A stretch of 64,000 nucleotides of DNA from Chitinophaga pinensis (GTDB lineage Bacteria; Bacteroidota; Bacteroidia; Chitinophagales; CAMDFR01), in NCBI GenBank assembly GCA_945897725.1, contig CAMDFR010000011.1, forward strand, positions 25,651 through 89,650, given 5' to 3'. The notes under the pieces were generated by a model. It was not told the DNA's origin and made no database searches. It saw only the letters and a program-made list of their open reading frames with translations. This document shows positions 23,853 to 33,370 of the stretch, piece by piece. Made by a program: the position numbers and the translations under genes. Position 1 is the stretch's first letter, and every line of letters begins with the position of its first letter.

Positions 23853-24443
23853 TTATTGAGATTGCTTTTGTTTGTGGTAAAAATAATTATTTGCTTTGGT
23901 ATATAGATAATAAAAGAAGATGCCATTGAAACTCCCAAGAATAAATCCAGTAATGACATCAGAAGGATAATGAACGCCAACATACACCTGTGCGAATGCA
24001 ATGGCAAGAGCCCAAAAGATAAACAGGATGAAGATTGCCCAACCACGCACCCTATTTAGAAAATAGTGCCCAAACATAAAAGCTAATGTGGCATGATTAC
24101 AGGCATGTGCAGAAGGAAAACTGAATCCACCACTGCAATTTTTTAATAGCAAATGCATATGAGGAATCATGGATAATTCATTACAAGGCCTTGGTCTATG
24201 TACCAATGCTTTGATGCTGTTGCAGATAATACTATCGGAAAAGACGAAAGCAAGAAGGACAAAAAATCCTAACAAGAAAAATTCTTTTGAATTCTTTTTT
24301 AATATCAAAAATGCAATCAAGAGATAGAGCGGAATCCAGGTATTTTTGTTTCTAATAACGGGCATGACAACATCAAAAAAATCATTGCTTAATGTTTGAT
24401 TGATGAAGGAAAATAATGATAAGTCGAAGGAATTTATTGACAT
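23853..24443 (-). CDS. PAP2-family membrane phosphatase
   Basis: A 196-residue membrane protein with about five hydrophobic segments. It carries the three phosphatase motifs: KALVHRPRP, PSAHA, and a third motif VYVGVHYPSD with the catalytic His. The residues before the third motif are AQ where many family members have SR, so the usual Arg is replaced by Gln. Family enzymes dephosphorylate lipid phosphates such as phosphatidic acid or undecaprenyl pyrophosphate at the periplasmic face. A perfect -7 element lies just upstream; the crotonase gene follows without a gap. Confidence 0.9.
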   Translation of the reverse strand: MSINSFDLSLFSFINQTLSNDFFDVVMPVIRNKNTWIPLYLLIAFLILKKNSKEFFLLGFFVLLAFVFSDSIICNSIKALVHRPRPCNELSMIPHMHLLLKNCSGGFSFPSAHACNHATLAFMFGHYFLNRVRGWAIFILFIFWALAIAFAQVYVGVHYPSDVITGFILGSFNGIFFYYLYTKANNYFYHKQKQSQ

Positions 24444-24456
24444 ATGCTTGACAGAA

Positions 24457-24464
24457 CAAACATA
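24457..24464 (-). promoter_or_regulatory. -7 promoter element for the PAP2/crotonase pair
   Basis: On the minus strand TATGTTTG, a full TAnnTTTG match, 13 bases before the PAP2 ATG. Confidence 0.55.
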
Positions 24465-24516
24465 ATAAAATTAAGTGAAATTGCGTTAATTAGTCCATGA
24501 ACAAGAAATTGGGTAT

Positions 24517-24524
24517 TATATTTG
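24517..24524 (+). promoter_or_regulatory. -7 promoter element (TATATTTG)
   Basis: A full TAnnTTTG match 16 bases before the ATG at 24541, in the 97-bp spacer divergent to the PAP2 gene. Confidence 0.6.
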
Positions 24525-24540
24525 CTCTCTAAGTATTTAT

Positions 24541-25452
24541 ATGAAAAAAGCTATTTATCTTTTGTTGATTGCCCTTGGTATTAGTTCTACGGCTACTGCT
24601 CAACTTAGTAGAGATTCTAAAATGATGTTGGATGAATTACAGGATTCACTTATAAAGGTAGGAGAGGTGATGGTGAACGATACCAACACTGGCAAAAGAG
24701 TTGATGCCTTACATAAGTTTATTCCACTAATGACTCGAGCCTTGAAAATAGAGGGTTCTTTTTATTATTCTTTTGACTCTCTTCAAAGCATTTCGCATTT
24801 ATTCGCACCAGACTCAAGCTTTAAGATTTTAACCTGGCAACTCTACCTTGGAAAAGGTATCAATAGATATTATGGAACCGTACAAATGAAGGGCGATAAA
24901 TTAAAGATGTTTCCTCTATTTGATACGAGTGATACCATGGAGTATCACAATCAAACAATACTAAACAAAGACAGTTGGTATGGAGCTTTGTACTATAAGA
25001 TTTTAAAAAATTACGCACAAGGTAAATATTATTATACCCTACTTGGATATGATGCTGGGGACTTGTTTTGTGATCGCAAAATCATTGATGTCTTATGGTT
25101 TCAAGACGGTTATCCGATGTTTGGTGCCCCTTTATTTAAATTAAAAAATGCAGAGGGTAAAACTGATATCAAGAATAGAATTTTTATTGATTATAAGTTT
25201 GATGCTTTGGCAAGTTTAGGCTATGATACATCGCAACAAATGATCATCTATGACCATACCGCACCAACGGATTCCATTGAGTTAGGACTTACCTTTTCGT
25301 ATGTTCCTGATGGTACGTACGAAGGTTTTAAGTTTGAAAATGGATTTTGGAATTGGATAGAAAAGGTCTTTACATTCGCTATCAATGAGAATGATCATCC
25401 ACCTCTTCCTCGACCATTATTTGACAAAACCAAAGACGAACGATTTAAATAG
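24541..25452 (+). CDS. Secreted protein of unknown function
   Basis: A 303-residue protein with a clear signal peptide (MKKAIYLLLIALGISSTATAQ) and no membrane segment after it. The mature part is rich in aromatic residues (YYTLLGYDAGDLFCD, FYYSFDSLQ) and Asp, with a repeated beta-strand look. I recognise no named domain; the type is common as a conserved hypothetical exported protein in Bacteroidota. There is no T9SS sorting domain, so it probably stays periplasmic. It has its own promoter and lies before an L,D-transpeptidase gene, but with a 150-bp gap. Confidence 0.75.
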   Translation: MKKAIYLLLIALGISSTATAQLSRDSKMMLDELQDSLIKVGEVMVNDTNTGKRVDALHKFIPLMTRALKIEGSFYYSFDSLQSISHLFAPDSSFKILTWQLYLGKGINRYYGTVQMKGDKLKMFPLFDTSDTMEYHNQTILNKDSWYGALYYKILKNYAQGKYYYTLLGYDAGDLFCDRKIIDVLWFQDGYPMFGAPLFKLKNAEGKTDIKNRIFIDYKFDALASLGYDTSQQMIIYDHTAPTDSIELGLTFSYVPDGTYEGFKFENGFWNWIEKVFTFAINENDHPPLPRPLFDKTKDERFK

Positions 25453-25605
25453 AGCTATTTTTTGGTAAATAACGCAACAAATTGATGCTTATTTATAAGA
25501 ATATTGATTGAAAGTTGTTCATTTTTGCATTCATTCCAAACCTAAGTAGAATTGTTCTAAGCTAAAAGAGCGCTTGATTTGATGTTTGGTATACCAGATA
25601 AAACT

Positions 25606-26481
25606 ATGAGCTATAAAATAAAATGTGGTCAATTCCTTTTCATTGTAACAGTAGCTTATTCTATTTTTCTTTTACAATCCTGTAATAATAAAGCATCCAC
25701 CAAAGATGCAGCATTTAAAAAGGTAGAAAAACAGAGCACAGCCAGTCCTGTTATACCCTTGAAAATGTATAACGAGCTTACCTATCATGTAGATTCAATA
25801 AAAGATAAAACTTCTTTAGCATTATATGATTCGATGTATACTTCTGAGGAGAAGGATATTATTGCCGCATTGAATCGAATTGATAAAAATAGGATTGGAG
25901 TAGGAAAAAAAATCATTCTTCCTGATACTTTTTACCATCAATTATTGGAGTATGCACCTTTTCCCTTCAAGCTTGAGATCGCTGATAGTATAGATAAGTT
26001 GATTATTGTTTCCATTCGAACACAAGCATTCGGTATCTATGAGTATGGGAAGTTGATTCGATGGGGGCCAGTGAGTACGGGCCGAAAAGCTAAGCCAACA
26101 CCAGCGAAATTATACTATACCAATTATAAGGCTAGGTTAAAAATAAGTACGGTTAATGAAGAATGGGAAATGCCATGGTACTTTAATATAGATAACATGA
26201 ATGGCATTGGACTGCATCAATTCACCTTACCTGGTTATCCTGCAAGTCATTCATGCGTGCGCATGTATGAAGCCGATGCCTATTGGATATATCATTGGGC
26301 CAAGCAATGGGTACTTTCTGGTGATGTATTGATTAGCCATGGTACACCTGTTATCATTTATAGCTCCTATGATTTCGATCTTTTAAGTCCCTGGAAAAGA
26401 TTAGCTGAAGATCATCTTATAATGCGTTTAACAACGGCGGAACTGGAAGAAATACACGCACAAATAATGAAGATACGATAG
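25606..26481 (+). CDS. L,D-transpeptidase lipoprotein (YkuD domain)
   Basis: A 291-residue envelope protein. From the ATG at 25606 it begins with a lipoprotein signal, FLLQSC giving the lipobox Cys; an earlier ATG at 25582 would put eight extra non-hydrophobic residues in front. The C-terminal half is a YkuD L,D-transpeptidase domain with the catalytic SHSCVRM (usual consensus SHGCVRL, here Ser for Gly) preceded by the GIGLHQF histidine. Such enzymes make 3-3 peptidoglycan cross-links or attach proteins to peptidoglycan. It is convergent with the LptA-like gene across a 39-bp spacer with a palindromic terminator. Confidence 0.88.
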   Translation: MSYKIKCGQFLFIVTVAYSIFLLQSCNNKASTKDAAFKKVEKQSTASPVIPLKMYNELTYHVDSIKDKTSLALYDSMYTSEEKDIIAALNRIDKNRIGVGKKIILPDTFYHQLLEYAPFPFKLEIADSIDKLIIVSIRTQAFGIYEYGKLIRWGPVSTGRKAKPTPAKLYYTNYKARLKISTVNEEWEMPWYFNIDNMNGIGLHQFTLPGYPASHSCVRMYEADAYWIYHWAKQWVLSGDVLISHGTPVIIYSSYDFDLLSPWKRLAEDHLIMRLTTAELEEIHAQIMKIR

Positions 26482-26495
26482 ATTGCATGGGGGTA

Positions 26496-26531
26496 AAGAT
26501 TTAAGGAAGATATCTTCTGGTTATAAATCTT
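26496..26531. terminator. Bidirectional palindromic terminator
   Basis: AAGATTTA (26496-26503) pairs with TAAATCTT (26524-26531), and the space between holds the perfect 12-bp palindrome GAAGATATCTTC (26506-26517). It lies between the convergent L,D-transpeptidase and LptA-like genes and includes the stop codon of the latter. Confidence 0.5.
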
Positions 26532-28080
26532 CTTTCGATTTTGGTCTTATGGCGTCTTGCCAACTAAATCCTTTTAAGGATTTCAACTCATCGGTCAATT
26601 GCTTCATGGGGGTAAAGGTGGCCTCAGGTTTACCCATAAATTTGACTTTTTCAATCTTCTTCTCTAGAAAAAATAATTTCATTTTAGTAGAGGAGGCTTT
26701 GTTGCTCCCTATCAAATTATTAGTGCCATCATCCTTGATAAAGTATATGCTTTCGGCATTGCCATCAATATTCATGGTTTCAATAGCATTGTTTTTTAGA
26801 TATCCTGTAATTCTATTTCCTTTGAGTTGATCAAAATAAGATCTGGAAGAAAGCATACTAATAAATCCATTTCCATGTACGCGTAACTCATCTGCCTTAT
26901 TGTCTTTAGTGAGTAAGATAATGGTGTCACCAGTTATCTGCATATCTTCACTCCATAAAACTGGTTGATAAAACATTTTGAAACTGGAATCGACATATGA
27001 ATAATAGATGGAATCACATTTGGCTTGTAAATCCTTTTTATACATTTTTACATGTCTATAGCCATAAAAAAAACGTTTATCGCTGCTGTCTTGGGCAAAT
27101 GAAATAATTGTATCCGCCTTCATAAAAAGGCTATCTTTTTCATCAAAATTGATTAATAATGGTCTTTGCCATGCAAAAAGATATTTGTTTTCTTCTCTAT
27201 AGACGGCCTTGGTACCTTGCATATTTACCTTGTTTTCCAAATCCTTGAATAAAAATTGTTTGTAGGTTTTTGCAACCCCATTATTTCTATCATAAAAAAG
27301 ACTGTCGGTATATAATTGTTGGGTTTTATTATCTATGATGGTATTGAATCCAAAGTCAGCCAATTGTTTTTTTGTATCATAATGACCGCTATAGCAGTAA
27401 ATAGTGCTATTGTCTCCAACGATGGTGGTTTTACTATAAAAAGTGGCTAAATCGTCATTGGTATTGTATTGCAAAGTGTCGGTAGTCATCTTGAATTTCG
27501 GATCGGTTACCAAAACCTGATTCTGAAAATAGACATCAGAACTATGGCTATAATACGTTCCTTTTTTGCTTACAATTTTGGTAGCCTCATTTATGACTGT
27601 TCCACCCTTGTAGTAATTCCCGATTGAAGTATTTATTTCATAAAAAACTTCTGGCGATTCTAAGCGTAATTTACCATTTAGCATGATTACATGACTGTAT
27701 AGGCCAACTAATTTATCGATGCCGGTATACTTGGCCATGTCGCAATAGATGTCAAGTGAGTCGTTGTTATTTATATACACATGACCAAAGGCATGCACTG
27801 TTCGCGTATTCATGAAAATTACCGCACTATCGCATTCCATATAGGTTTTTTCATGTTTTATTTTCACATCCCCATTTAAAAAACGAACTTCACCAGTACT
27901 AGTGTTGGTGTAGCTCATGGTATTTGAGTTGATAATTTCAATTTCTTTTCTGTCGTCTGTTTTCTGAGGAGAGGGTGCTTGCGCATTAATGGACAATTGA
28001 AAAAGTATATTACAGACAACAAAGGCTAAGCAAGCTTTGGTGAAGGAACACAAAGAAGAATATCGATCTAATAAACACAT
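26521..28080 (-). CDS. LptA/OstA-like periplasmic protein
   Basis: A 519-residue protein with an N-terminal signal (membrane stretch ACLAFVVCNILFQLSINAQA) followed by many beta-strands of the OstA/LptA type (GEVRFLNGDVKIKHEKTYMECDSAVIF, LDIYCDMAKY, VFYEINTSIGNYYKGG). LptA proteins bridge the periplasm and carry lipopolysaccharide to LptD. E. coli LptA has about 185 residues, so this is nearly three times as long and probably contains several OstA repeats forming a longer bridge; this is usual for the Bacteroidota group. It is last in the minus-strand order amidase - MlaD-like - LptA-like, next to the divergent lptD. Confidence 0.85.
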   Translation of the reverse strand: MCLLDRYSSLCSFTKACLAFVVCNILFQLSINAQAPSPQKTDDRKEIEIINSNTMSYTNTSTGEVRFLNGDVKIKHEKTYMECDSAVIFMNTRTVHAFGHVYINNNDSLDIYCDMAKYTGIDKLVGLYSHVIMLNGKLRLESPEVFYEINTSIGNYYKGGTVINEATKIVSKKGTYYSHSSDVYFQNQVLVTDPKFKMTTDTLQYNTNDDLATFYSKTTIVGDNSTIYCYSGHYDTKKQLADFGFNTIIDNKTQQLYTDSLFYDRNNGVAKTYKQFLFKDLENKVNMQGTKAVYREENKYLFAWQRPLLINFDEKDSLFMKADTIISFAQDSSDKRFFYGYRHVKMYKKDLQAKCDSIYYSYVDSSFKMFYQPVLWSEDMQITGDTIILLTKDNKADELRVHGNGFISMLSSRSYFDQLKGNRITGYLKNNAIETMNIDGNAESIYFIKDDGTNNLIGSNKASSTKMKLFFLEKKIEKVKFMGKPEATFTPMKQLTDELKSLKGFSWQDAIRPKSKEDL

Positions 28081-28119
28081 GATGAACGGTGAAATTGAAG
28101 TGATGACAATGAAAACTAA

Positions 28120-29112
28120 TTAATTGCCAGTTTTCTTTTTCTTCTGATCATTTTCGAGTTTTTCTGTCTTAACGGTTCTATCAATCTTAAGTAAAGAAAG
28201 ATGCACATAGCGATTTGGATTCGCCTTGAAATCTTCAAGAAGTAAATTTAAATTATTGGAGGCTGCCTTTAAATTTTCATACAGTTTTTTATCATTCACC
28301 AAATTAGAAATCGTACCATCGCCATTATTTATTTTGTCTAATAGGGTATTGATTTCATTTAAAGCTATTTTAGCCTCATTAACGGTCTGCTTAATATCCG
28401 TTTGGTTTAGAGTATCCGTAAAGTGAACCAAATTGCTGATGATTTTATCAATTTTTTGATTGTTTTCATTTAGGTTGCCTGTGAAATTTTCTAGGTTCCC
28501 AAGTGTTTTGTTTAGATTACTATTCTTGTCATTGACCAAGCCATCTATTCCATTAGCAATCCTCGGCAAACCAGCGCTAACCTCATTAAGATTATGTACA
28601 ATGGCTTGTAAATTGTCTTTGTTATTTTTATCAACTAGGCTATTGAGTCCTAGTACTAATGAATCGATATGTCCGATAAGTGGCGTGATAGATGCCGCTA
28701 ATTTATCTACCATTCCTAATTGTGTTGTAGAAAGAATGGTGTCGCCATCTTTATAGTTTTGAGTATTTGGAGCCATTAGAAACTTCACTGATTTTTCTCC
28801 TAGAAGATCTGCTTGGTATATAACTGCCGAACTTCCAACAGGAATACTGATATCGTCGTTGATTGCATAAGTAACGAGGGCTTTGCTAGTGCCTACACCA
28901 GTGATAATAAGGTTGATGCTAGTGACTCTACCAACTTGATAGCCATTTACTGAAACCGGATTGGATGGAAAAAGTCCTTCTACGCTTTCATAGACGGCAT
29001 AGTAAGTGTTTTCTTTTTTAAAAATTTTAGCACCAGACAAATACTTATATCCGAATATAAAAATAAGAATACCGATAACTGTTAGAATACCTACTTTAAT
29101 TTCTTTTGACAC
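28120..29112 (-). CDS. MlaD/MCE-domain lipid transport protein
   Basis: A 330-residue inner-membrane-anchored protein. It has one N-terminal membrane segment (VGILTVIGILIFIFGYKYL), then an MCE domain (YYAVYESVEGLFPSNPVSVNGYQVGRV; VIYQADLLGEKSVKFL), then a long region of predicted coiled coil rich in Asn, Leu and Lys (about 130-310) and a Lys-rich tail. MCE proteins such as MlaD form hexameric rings that move phospholipid between membranes with an MlaE/MlaF ABC unit, which is not encoded here. It is 39 bases from the LptA-like gene and 64 from the amidase gene on the same strand. Confidence 0.92.
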   Translation of the reverse strand: MSKEIKVGILTVIGILIFIFGYKYLSGAKIFKKENTYYAVYESVEGLFPSNPVSVNGYQVGRVTSINLIITGVGTSKALVTYAINDDISIPVGSSAVIYQADLLGEKSVKFLMAPNTQNYKDGDTILSTTQLGMVDKLAASITPLIGHIDSLVLGLNSLVDKNNKDNLQAIVHNLNEVSAGLPRIANGIDGLVNDKNSNLNKTLGNLENFTGNLNENNQKIDKIISNLVHFTDTLNQTDIKQTVNEAKIALNEINTLLDKINNGDGTISNLVNDKKLYENLKAASNNLNLLLEDFKANPNRYVHLSLLKIDRTVKTEKLENDQKKKKTGN

Positions 29113-29176
29113 GATTCAGTTTATTTAGAAGGCAAAATTATAATAATATATTGATAATAGGCATGCAATTCAACAT

Positions 29177-30454
29177 CTACTTTAGATAATTGGTAATATT
29201 ATCTCGCTTACCATTTTTGTACACCACTATGAATGCATCACTATAGCCTTTTGATTTCACTTCTTTAAGTTTTTGACTGGCACCTTCTATTGATGCAAAG
29301 CTACCAACCATATATCGCAGAATACCCTTTCCGTTATCTTCATATATGATAGAAGAGGCGAAGTCTTTATCGTATTTACTACCCTTTGCTGCTCTTGAAA
29401 CAGCGGCATAGAATTGAATTCTGAAGACAAGCGCAGTTTCTATGACAGCATTAGAAGTTTCTTGAGCTATGGTACTAGCAACATTTTCATCTAGCTTCTT
29501 TTGCTCTGAGGTTGGATTCACCTGGTCTTTTTTAACTTCTACAGGTGGAGTCGTCACTGTAGTATTCATATTGGATTCTTTTATCACAGGCTCATCCTCA
29601 GGAAGTCTCGGTTTTAGATGACCTGATAGCTTGTATTGATAGGTTCTAAATGCTCTAAAAATAGCTGAGGCCATTAAATCTTGTCCTTCTTCTCCGGCTA
29701 AAAAGTGTTCTTCATCTGGATTTGAAATAAATCCAAGTTCGATAAGTGTAGCTGGCATGGCTGTTTTATATAAAACCATAAAACCTGCTTGTTTGACGCC
29801 TCTGTTCTTCCTTTTTACCTTGGTTTCGAATTCTTCTTCCACATTTGCTGCCAAAGTAATGCTTTGATCTAAATAAGCATTTTGAGCCATGGACATAATG
29901 ATGTGTCCTGCTTCTGAGTTAGGATCGAATTCATAGTTGTTTTCAAATTGATCTTCTAATTTTATAACAGAATTCTCCCTTTTGGCGACATCTAAATTGG
30001 ATTCTGATCGATGCAATCCCAATACCCAAGATTCGCTACCACAAGCTAATGGATCTGTGGAGGAATTCAAGTGAATACTAATGAATAAATCAGCTTTATT
30101 TCTATTAGCGATTGCAGCCCTTTCATACAACTCAATAAAAACGTCTGTTTTTCGAGTGTAGATGACCTTTATCTCTGGGAAATTTGCTGTAATGTATGCG
30201 CCTAATTTAAGTGCAACCGCTAATGCAAGGTTTTTTTCTTTCTTGCCAGTTGGCCCTGTAGCACCATCATCTTTACCGCCATGGCCTGCGTCAATGACGA
30301 TAGTTTTAATATTATACTTCGAAGTTGAATTGTCTAATGCAGTTTGAGAGCTGTTTAGCAGAAATACAACGGATAAAAAGATGAAAAATAAAGAACGGCA
30401 GAAGACATTATTCTTTTTAATTTTGTGTTTTATTTTTTTCATCACATGTATCAT
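29177..30454 (-). CDS. N-acetylmuramoyl-L-alanine amidase with SPOR domain
   Basis: A 425-residue exported zinc amidase. A signal anchor (about 20-40) precedes the Amidase_3 domain with IDAGHGGKDDGA (zinc His), the GSESWVLGLHRSE segment, ISIHLNSST (zinc His) and the Glu in IELGFISNPDEE. After a linker rich in Val, Lys and Glu, residues about 345-425 form a SPOR-type domain (VYRIQFYAAV-like strand, GSFASIEGASQKLKEVKSKGYSDAFIV), which would bind denuded glycan at the division septum. Two starts are possible (30454 or the ATG four codons later). It is divergent to lptD with only 34 bases between. Confidence 0.92.
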   Translation of the reverse strand: MIHVMKKIKHKIKKNNVFCRSLFFIFLSVVFLLNSSQTALDNSTSKYNIKTIVIDAGHGGKDDGATGPTGKKEKNLALAVALKLGAYITANFPEIKVIYTRKTDVFIELYERAAIANRNKADLFISIHLNSSTDPLACGSESWVLGLHRSESNLDVAKRENSVIKLEDQFENNYEFDPNSEAGHIIMSMAQNAYLDQSITLAANVEEEFETKVKRKNRGVKQAGFMVLYKTAMPATLIELGFISNPDEEHFLAGEEGQDLMASAIFRAFRTYQYKLSGHLKPRLPEDEPVIKESNMNTTVTTPPVEVKKDQVNPTSEQKKLDENVASTIAQETSNAVIETALVFRIQFYAAVSRAAKGSKYDKDFASSIIYEDNGKGILRYMVGSFASIEGASQKLKEVKSKGYSDAFIVVYKNGKRDNITNYLK

Positions 30455-30488
30455 TTGTTAATCAAGGGTAAAACTAATTAATTTAAGA

Positions 30489-33230
30489 TTGGATTTTTTT
30501 AGGTTTGTTTTCTTATCTATAGTTGCACTGTCATTATATCTCTTATTGACTTCTAGTGTAGGTTTTAATATACATTCAGAACGCATACTGCTGCCGTCTT
30601 CTGTTGATAGTGTGTATAAAAAGAATGACAATATTCCTAATTATTCTCCCATAGACAGCATTAAAAGTCTTCAACAAAAGCCTTCCAATAGGATAGATAC
30701 AAATACTGTGCTACAAATGGATACTTTTGCTGAACCAACATCAGAAAATGGTATTTCCGATCCAATCAATTATTATGCTGATGATTCTATCATCTATGAT
30801 ATCAAGAATAAAAAAATATATTTGTTTGGTGGAGGGAAGATAGACTACCAGAGCATTCATGTGACTGGAGATTTGATCGATATTGATCAAACAACCTATA
30901 CTATTACAGCCATGGGAAAAGAAGATAGTTCAGGTAATATAAGTGGGAATCCTGTTTTGAAAGATGGTGAAAAGGCCTACAATGCAAAGAAATTCAGTTA
31001 TAATTTCAAAACAAAAAAGGGCAAAGTATATGAAGTGATTACTGAAGATGGTGGAGGTTACGTACGATTAGGTGAAGGAAAACGAACAGATGATAGTTCA
31101 TGGTATGGAAAAAATGTTTGGTTTACTACTTGTAATGAGGTGGAGCATCCTCATTTTTATATACAAGCAAAAAAGGCCAAAATCATACCGAATAAATTGA
31201 TTGTTACTGGACCAGCAAATCTTGTGATAGCAGATATTCCAACACCATTGTATGTTCCTTTCGGAATATTTCCTTTGAAACAAGGGCAAAGAAGCGGGAT
31301 CATTTTTCCTCAATACGGTGATAGAGGAAAAATGGGATTCTTTCTGAGGGGAGGAGGTTATTATTTTGCAATCAAAGATAGAGCAGGTATTTCTCTTACA
31401 GGAGATATTTATACGCGTGGTAGTTGGGGTTTAAGTACGAGTATTCAATATGCCACGCGCTATCGATTCAAAGGAGGCATTTCATTTTCTTATTTTAGAA
31501 CAAGACCGAGTAATCCAGAAGTGCCAGGACTAAAGCCATCCAATGATTTTACTTTCAAATGGAGTCATTCTCAAGAAAGTCAAGCCCGTCCTTTTAGCAG
31601 CTTTAGTGCTGCTGTAAACTTCCAAACGTCTAGCTACAATCAGAATAATTCAGTGTATGGAATTGTGACTCAAAATTTATTGAACACGGTGGTAAATTCT
31701 AATGTAAATTATGTGAAATCATGGCGTGGTATGCCTTTTCAACTTTCTCTGAGTGCGCAACACAATCAAAATTTGAGGACTAAATTAGTACGCATTGATT
31801 TACCTATTTTGAATTTTAATATTTCAAGAATTAATCCTTTCAAGTCTAAAGTTCAGAAGGCAAAGTCAAAATGGTACGAGGTTATTGGCGTCAACTACCA
31901 ACTGGAGGCAAAGAGTTTGATCAATACCTATGATTCCTTGTTATTCAAAGAATCGGCCTTAAAAAGAATACAATATGGTGTCAAGCAGGTGGCTAATATT
32001 GATGCTCCTTTCTCACTGTTTAAATATTTAAAAGTAAATCCGAATTTTAGTTTTACAGAACGATTTTACTTTAAATCTGTCGCTAAATCATGGGATCCTG
32101 AAACATTGTATATCCTCAAGGATAGTACCCGTATGCTGTATGATACAGTCAATGGAAGGATTATAACAGACACCATAGAAAAATTTAGGGCTGTCCATGA
32201 GTTCAATTTAGGAATCAATTTGTCTACCAAATTGACGGGCATATATAAATTCAAAAATGCCAAAGTAAAAGCATTAAGGCATGTTTTTACACCATCAGTA
32301 GGTTTCACTTATCATCCAAACTTCGGAAGTAGCAAATGGAATTATTGGGACAAGGTACAGAAAGATAATCTGGGCAATTTTCAGAAATATTCTAGATTTG
32401 AAAATAGCAATGAGTTGTATGGGGTGCCTGGCGATGGTCTACAAGGTACTATGAGTTTTGGGATTAATAATGATTTTGAGTTAAAAGCATATAGTAAAAA
32501 AGACTCCGTAACACACGAAAAGAAAATTCCGTTGTTAGATAACTTATCGCTTAGAGCATCCTACAATTTTGCTGCCGACTCGTTGCGCTTAAGTCCCTTT
32601 GTACTTGGTTTTAACTCAAGGGCCATACCTAATATAAGATTGAACTTCTCGATGGAATTAGATCCTTACTCTATTGATACAAACGGTAGGAGATATAATA
32701 CATCGCTCTGGGAAACAAAGCATAAATTACTTCGTGTATCAACGACCAACTTTAATATAAGCGGGACTTTTGCATCAAAAAACAAATTGCCTGATAATAC
32801 CGCTGCTAATGGTTTGACAAATAAAACAACTGATGAAGAGAAGGAATTCGTCCTAAAAAATCCTGAATATTTTTATGATTTTACAGTCCCTTGGTCTATT
32901 ACTTTTGCTTATAATTTCAATATAAGAAGAGCTATTGTCAATCAAAAAGACACCAGTCTAATTACACAAAGCATCTCCACTAGTATAGATTTTAACTTGA
33001 CACCAAAATGGAAGCTAAGTGCATCGTCTGGCTTTGATTTTGTGCATCTTGAACCAACCTTGACTCAGTTGAATGTGATAAGAGATTTACATTGTTGGGA
33101 GCTAAGCTTCAATTGGACAGCATATCCAGTAAGATACCAAACATACATGATTACGCTTAAGGTTAAGTCGCCGATACTTCAAGATTTAAAGTTGACAAAG
33201 CGAAGCAATAATAATGATATTGTCTTTTAG
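30489..33230 (+). CDS. lptD: LPS-assembly outer-membrane protein LptD homologue
   Basis: A 913-residue outer-membrane protein. It begins with a signal sequence (FFRFVFLSIVALSLYLLL), followed by an OstA-like periplasmic domain (IYDIKNKKIYLFGGGKIDYQSIHVTGDLIDID; NVWFTTCNEVEHPHFYIQAKKAKIIPN), then a large beta-barrel with alternating aromatic strands to the C-terminus. LptD inserts LPS into the outer leaflet. The start is TTG at 30489; no in-frame ATG lies near enough to keep the signal. Divergent from the amidase/MlaD-like/LptA-like genes, forming an envelope-biogenesis block. A strong bidirectional terminator follows. Confidence 0.9.
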   Translation: MDFFRFVFLSIVALSLYLLLTSSVGFNIHSERILLPSSVDSVYKKNDNIPNYSPIDSIKSLQQKPSNRIDTNTVLQMDTFAEPTSENGISDPINYYADDSIIYDIKNKKIYLFGGGKIDYQSIHVTGDLIDIDQTTYTITAMGKEDSSGNISGNPVLKDGEKAYNAKKFSYNFKTKKGKVYEVITEDGGGYVRLGEGKRTDDSSWYGKNVWFTTCNEVEHPHFYIQAKKAKIIPNKLIVTGPANLVIADIPTPLYVPFGIFPLKQGQRSGIIFPQYGDRGKMGFFLRGGGYYFAIKDRAGISLTGDIYTRGSWGLSTSIQYATRYRFKGGISFSYFRTRPSNPEVPGLKPSNDFTFKWSHSQESQARPFSSFSAAVNFQTSSYNQNNSVYGIVTQNLLNTVVNSNVNYVKSWRGMPFQLSLSAQHNQNLRTKLVRIDLPILNFNISRINPFKSKVQKAKSKWYEVIGVNYQLEAKSLINTYDSLLFKESALKRIQYGVKQVANIDAPFSLFKYLKVNPNFSFTERFYFKSVAKSWDPETLYILKDSTRMLYDTVNGRIITDTIEKFRAVHEFNLGINLSTKLTGIYKFKNAKVKALRHVFTPSVGFTYHPNFGSSKWNYWDKVQKDNLGNFQKYSRFENSNELYGVPGDGLQGTMSFGINNDFELKAYSKKDSVTHEKKIPLLDNLSLRASYNFAADSLRLSPFVLGFNSRAIPNIRLNFSMELDPYSIDTNGRRYNTSLWETKHKLLRVSTTNFNISGTFASKNKLPDNTAANGLTNKTTDEEKEFVLKNPEYFYDFTVPWSITFAYNFNIRRAIVNQKDTSLITQSISTSIDFNLTPKWKLSASSGFDFVHLEPTLTQLNVIRDLHCWELSFNWTAYPVRYQTYMITLKVKSPILQDLKLTKRSNNNDIVF

Positions 33231-33313
33231 CAACAATATTTAATGTTGAGTTACTAGAAGTCTTTTTCTTTCTAAATTATTGTGATAGTGATCTATAAGG
33301 AGCTTTTTCGATT

Positions 33314-33350
33314 ACAAAAAATGCCATCGATAATCGATGGCATTTTTTGT
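33314..33350. terminator. Strong bidirectional terminator
   Basis: A 16-bp perfect stem (33314-33329 with 33335-33350, core ATGCCATCG/CGATGGCAT) around an ATAAT loop, flanked by A- and T-runs. It lies between the convergent lptD and Calx-beta genes, so it can serve both. Confidence 0.85.
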
Positions 33351-33370
33351 ATTGAGTTATCGAGGAGCTT

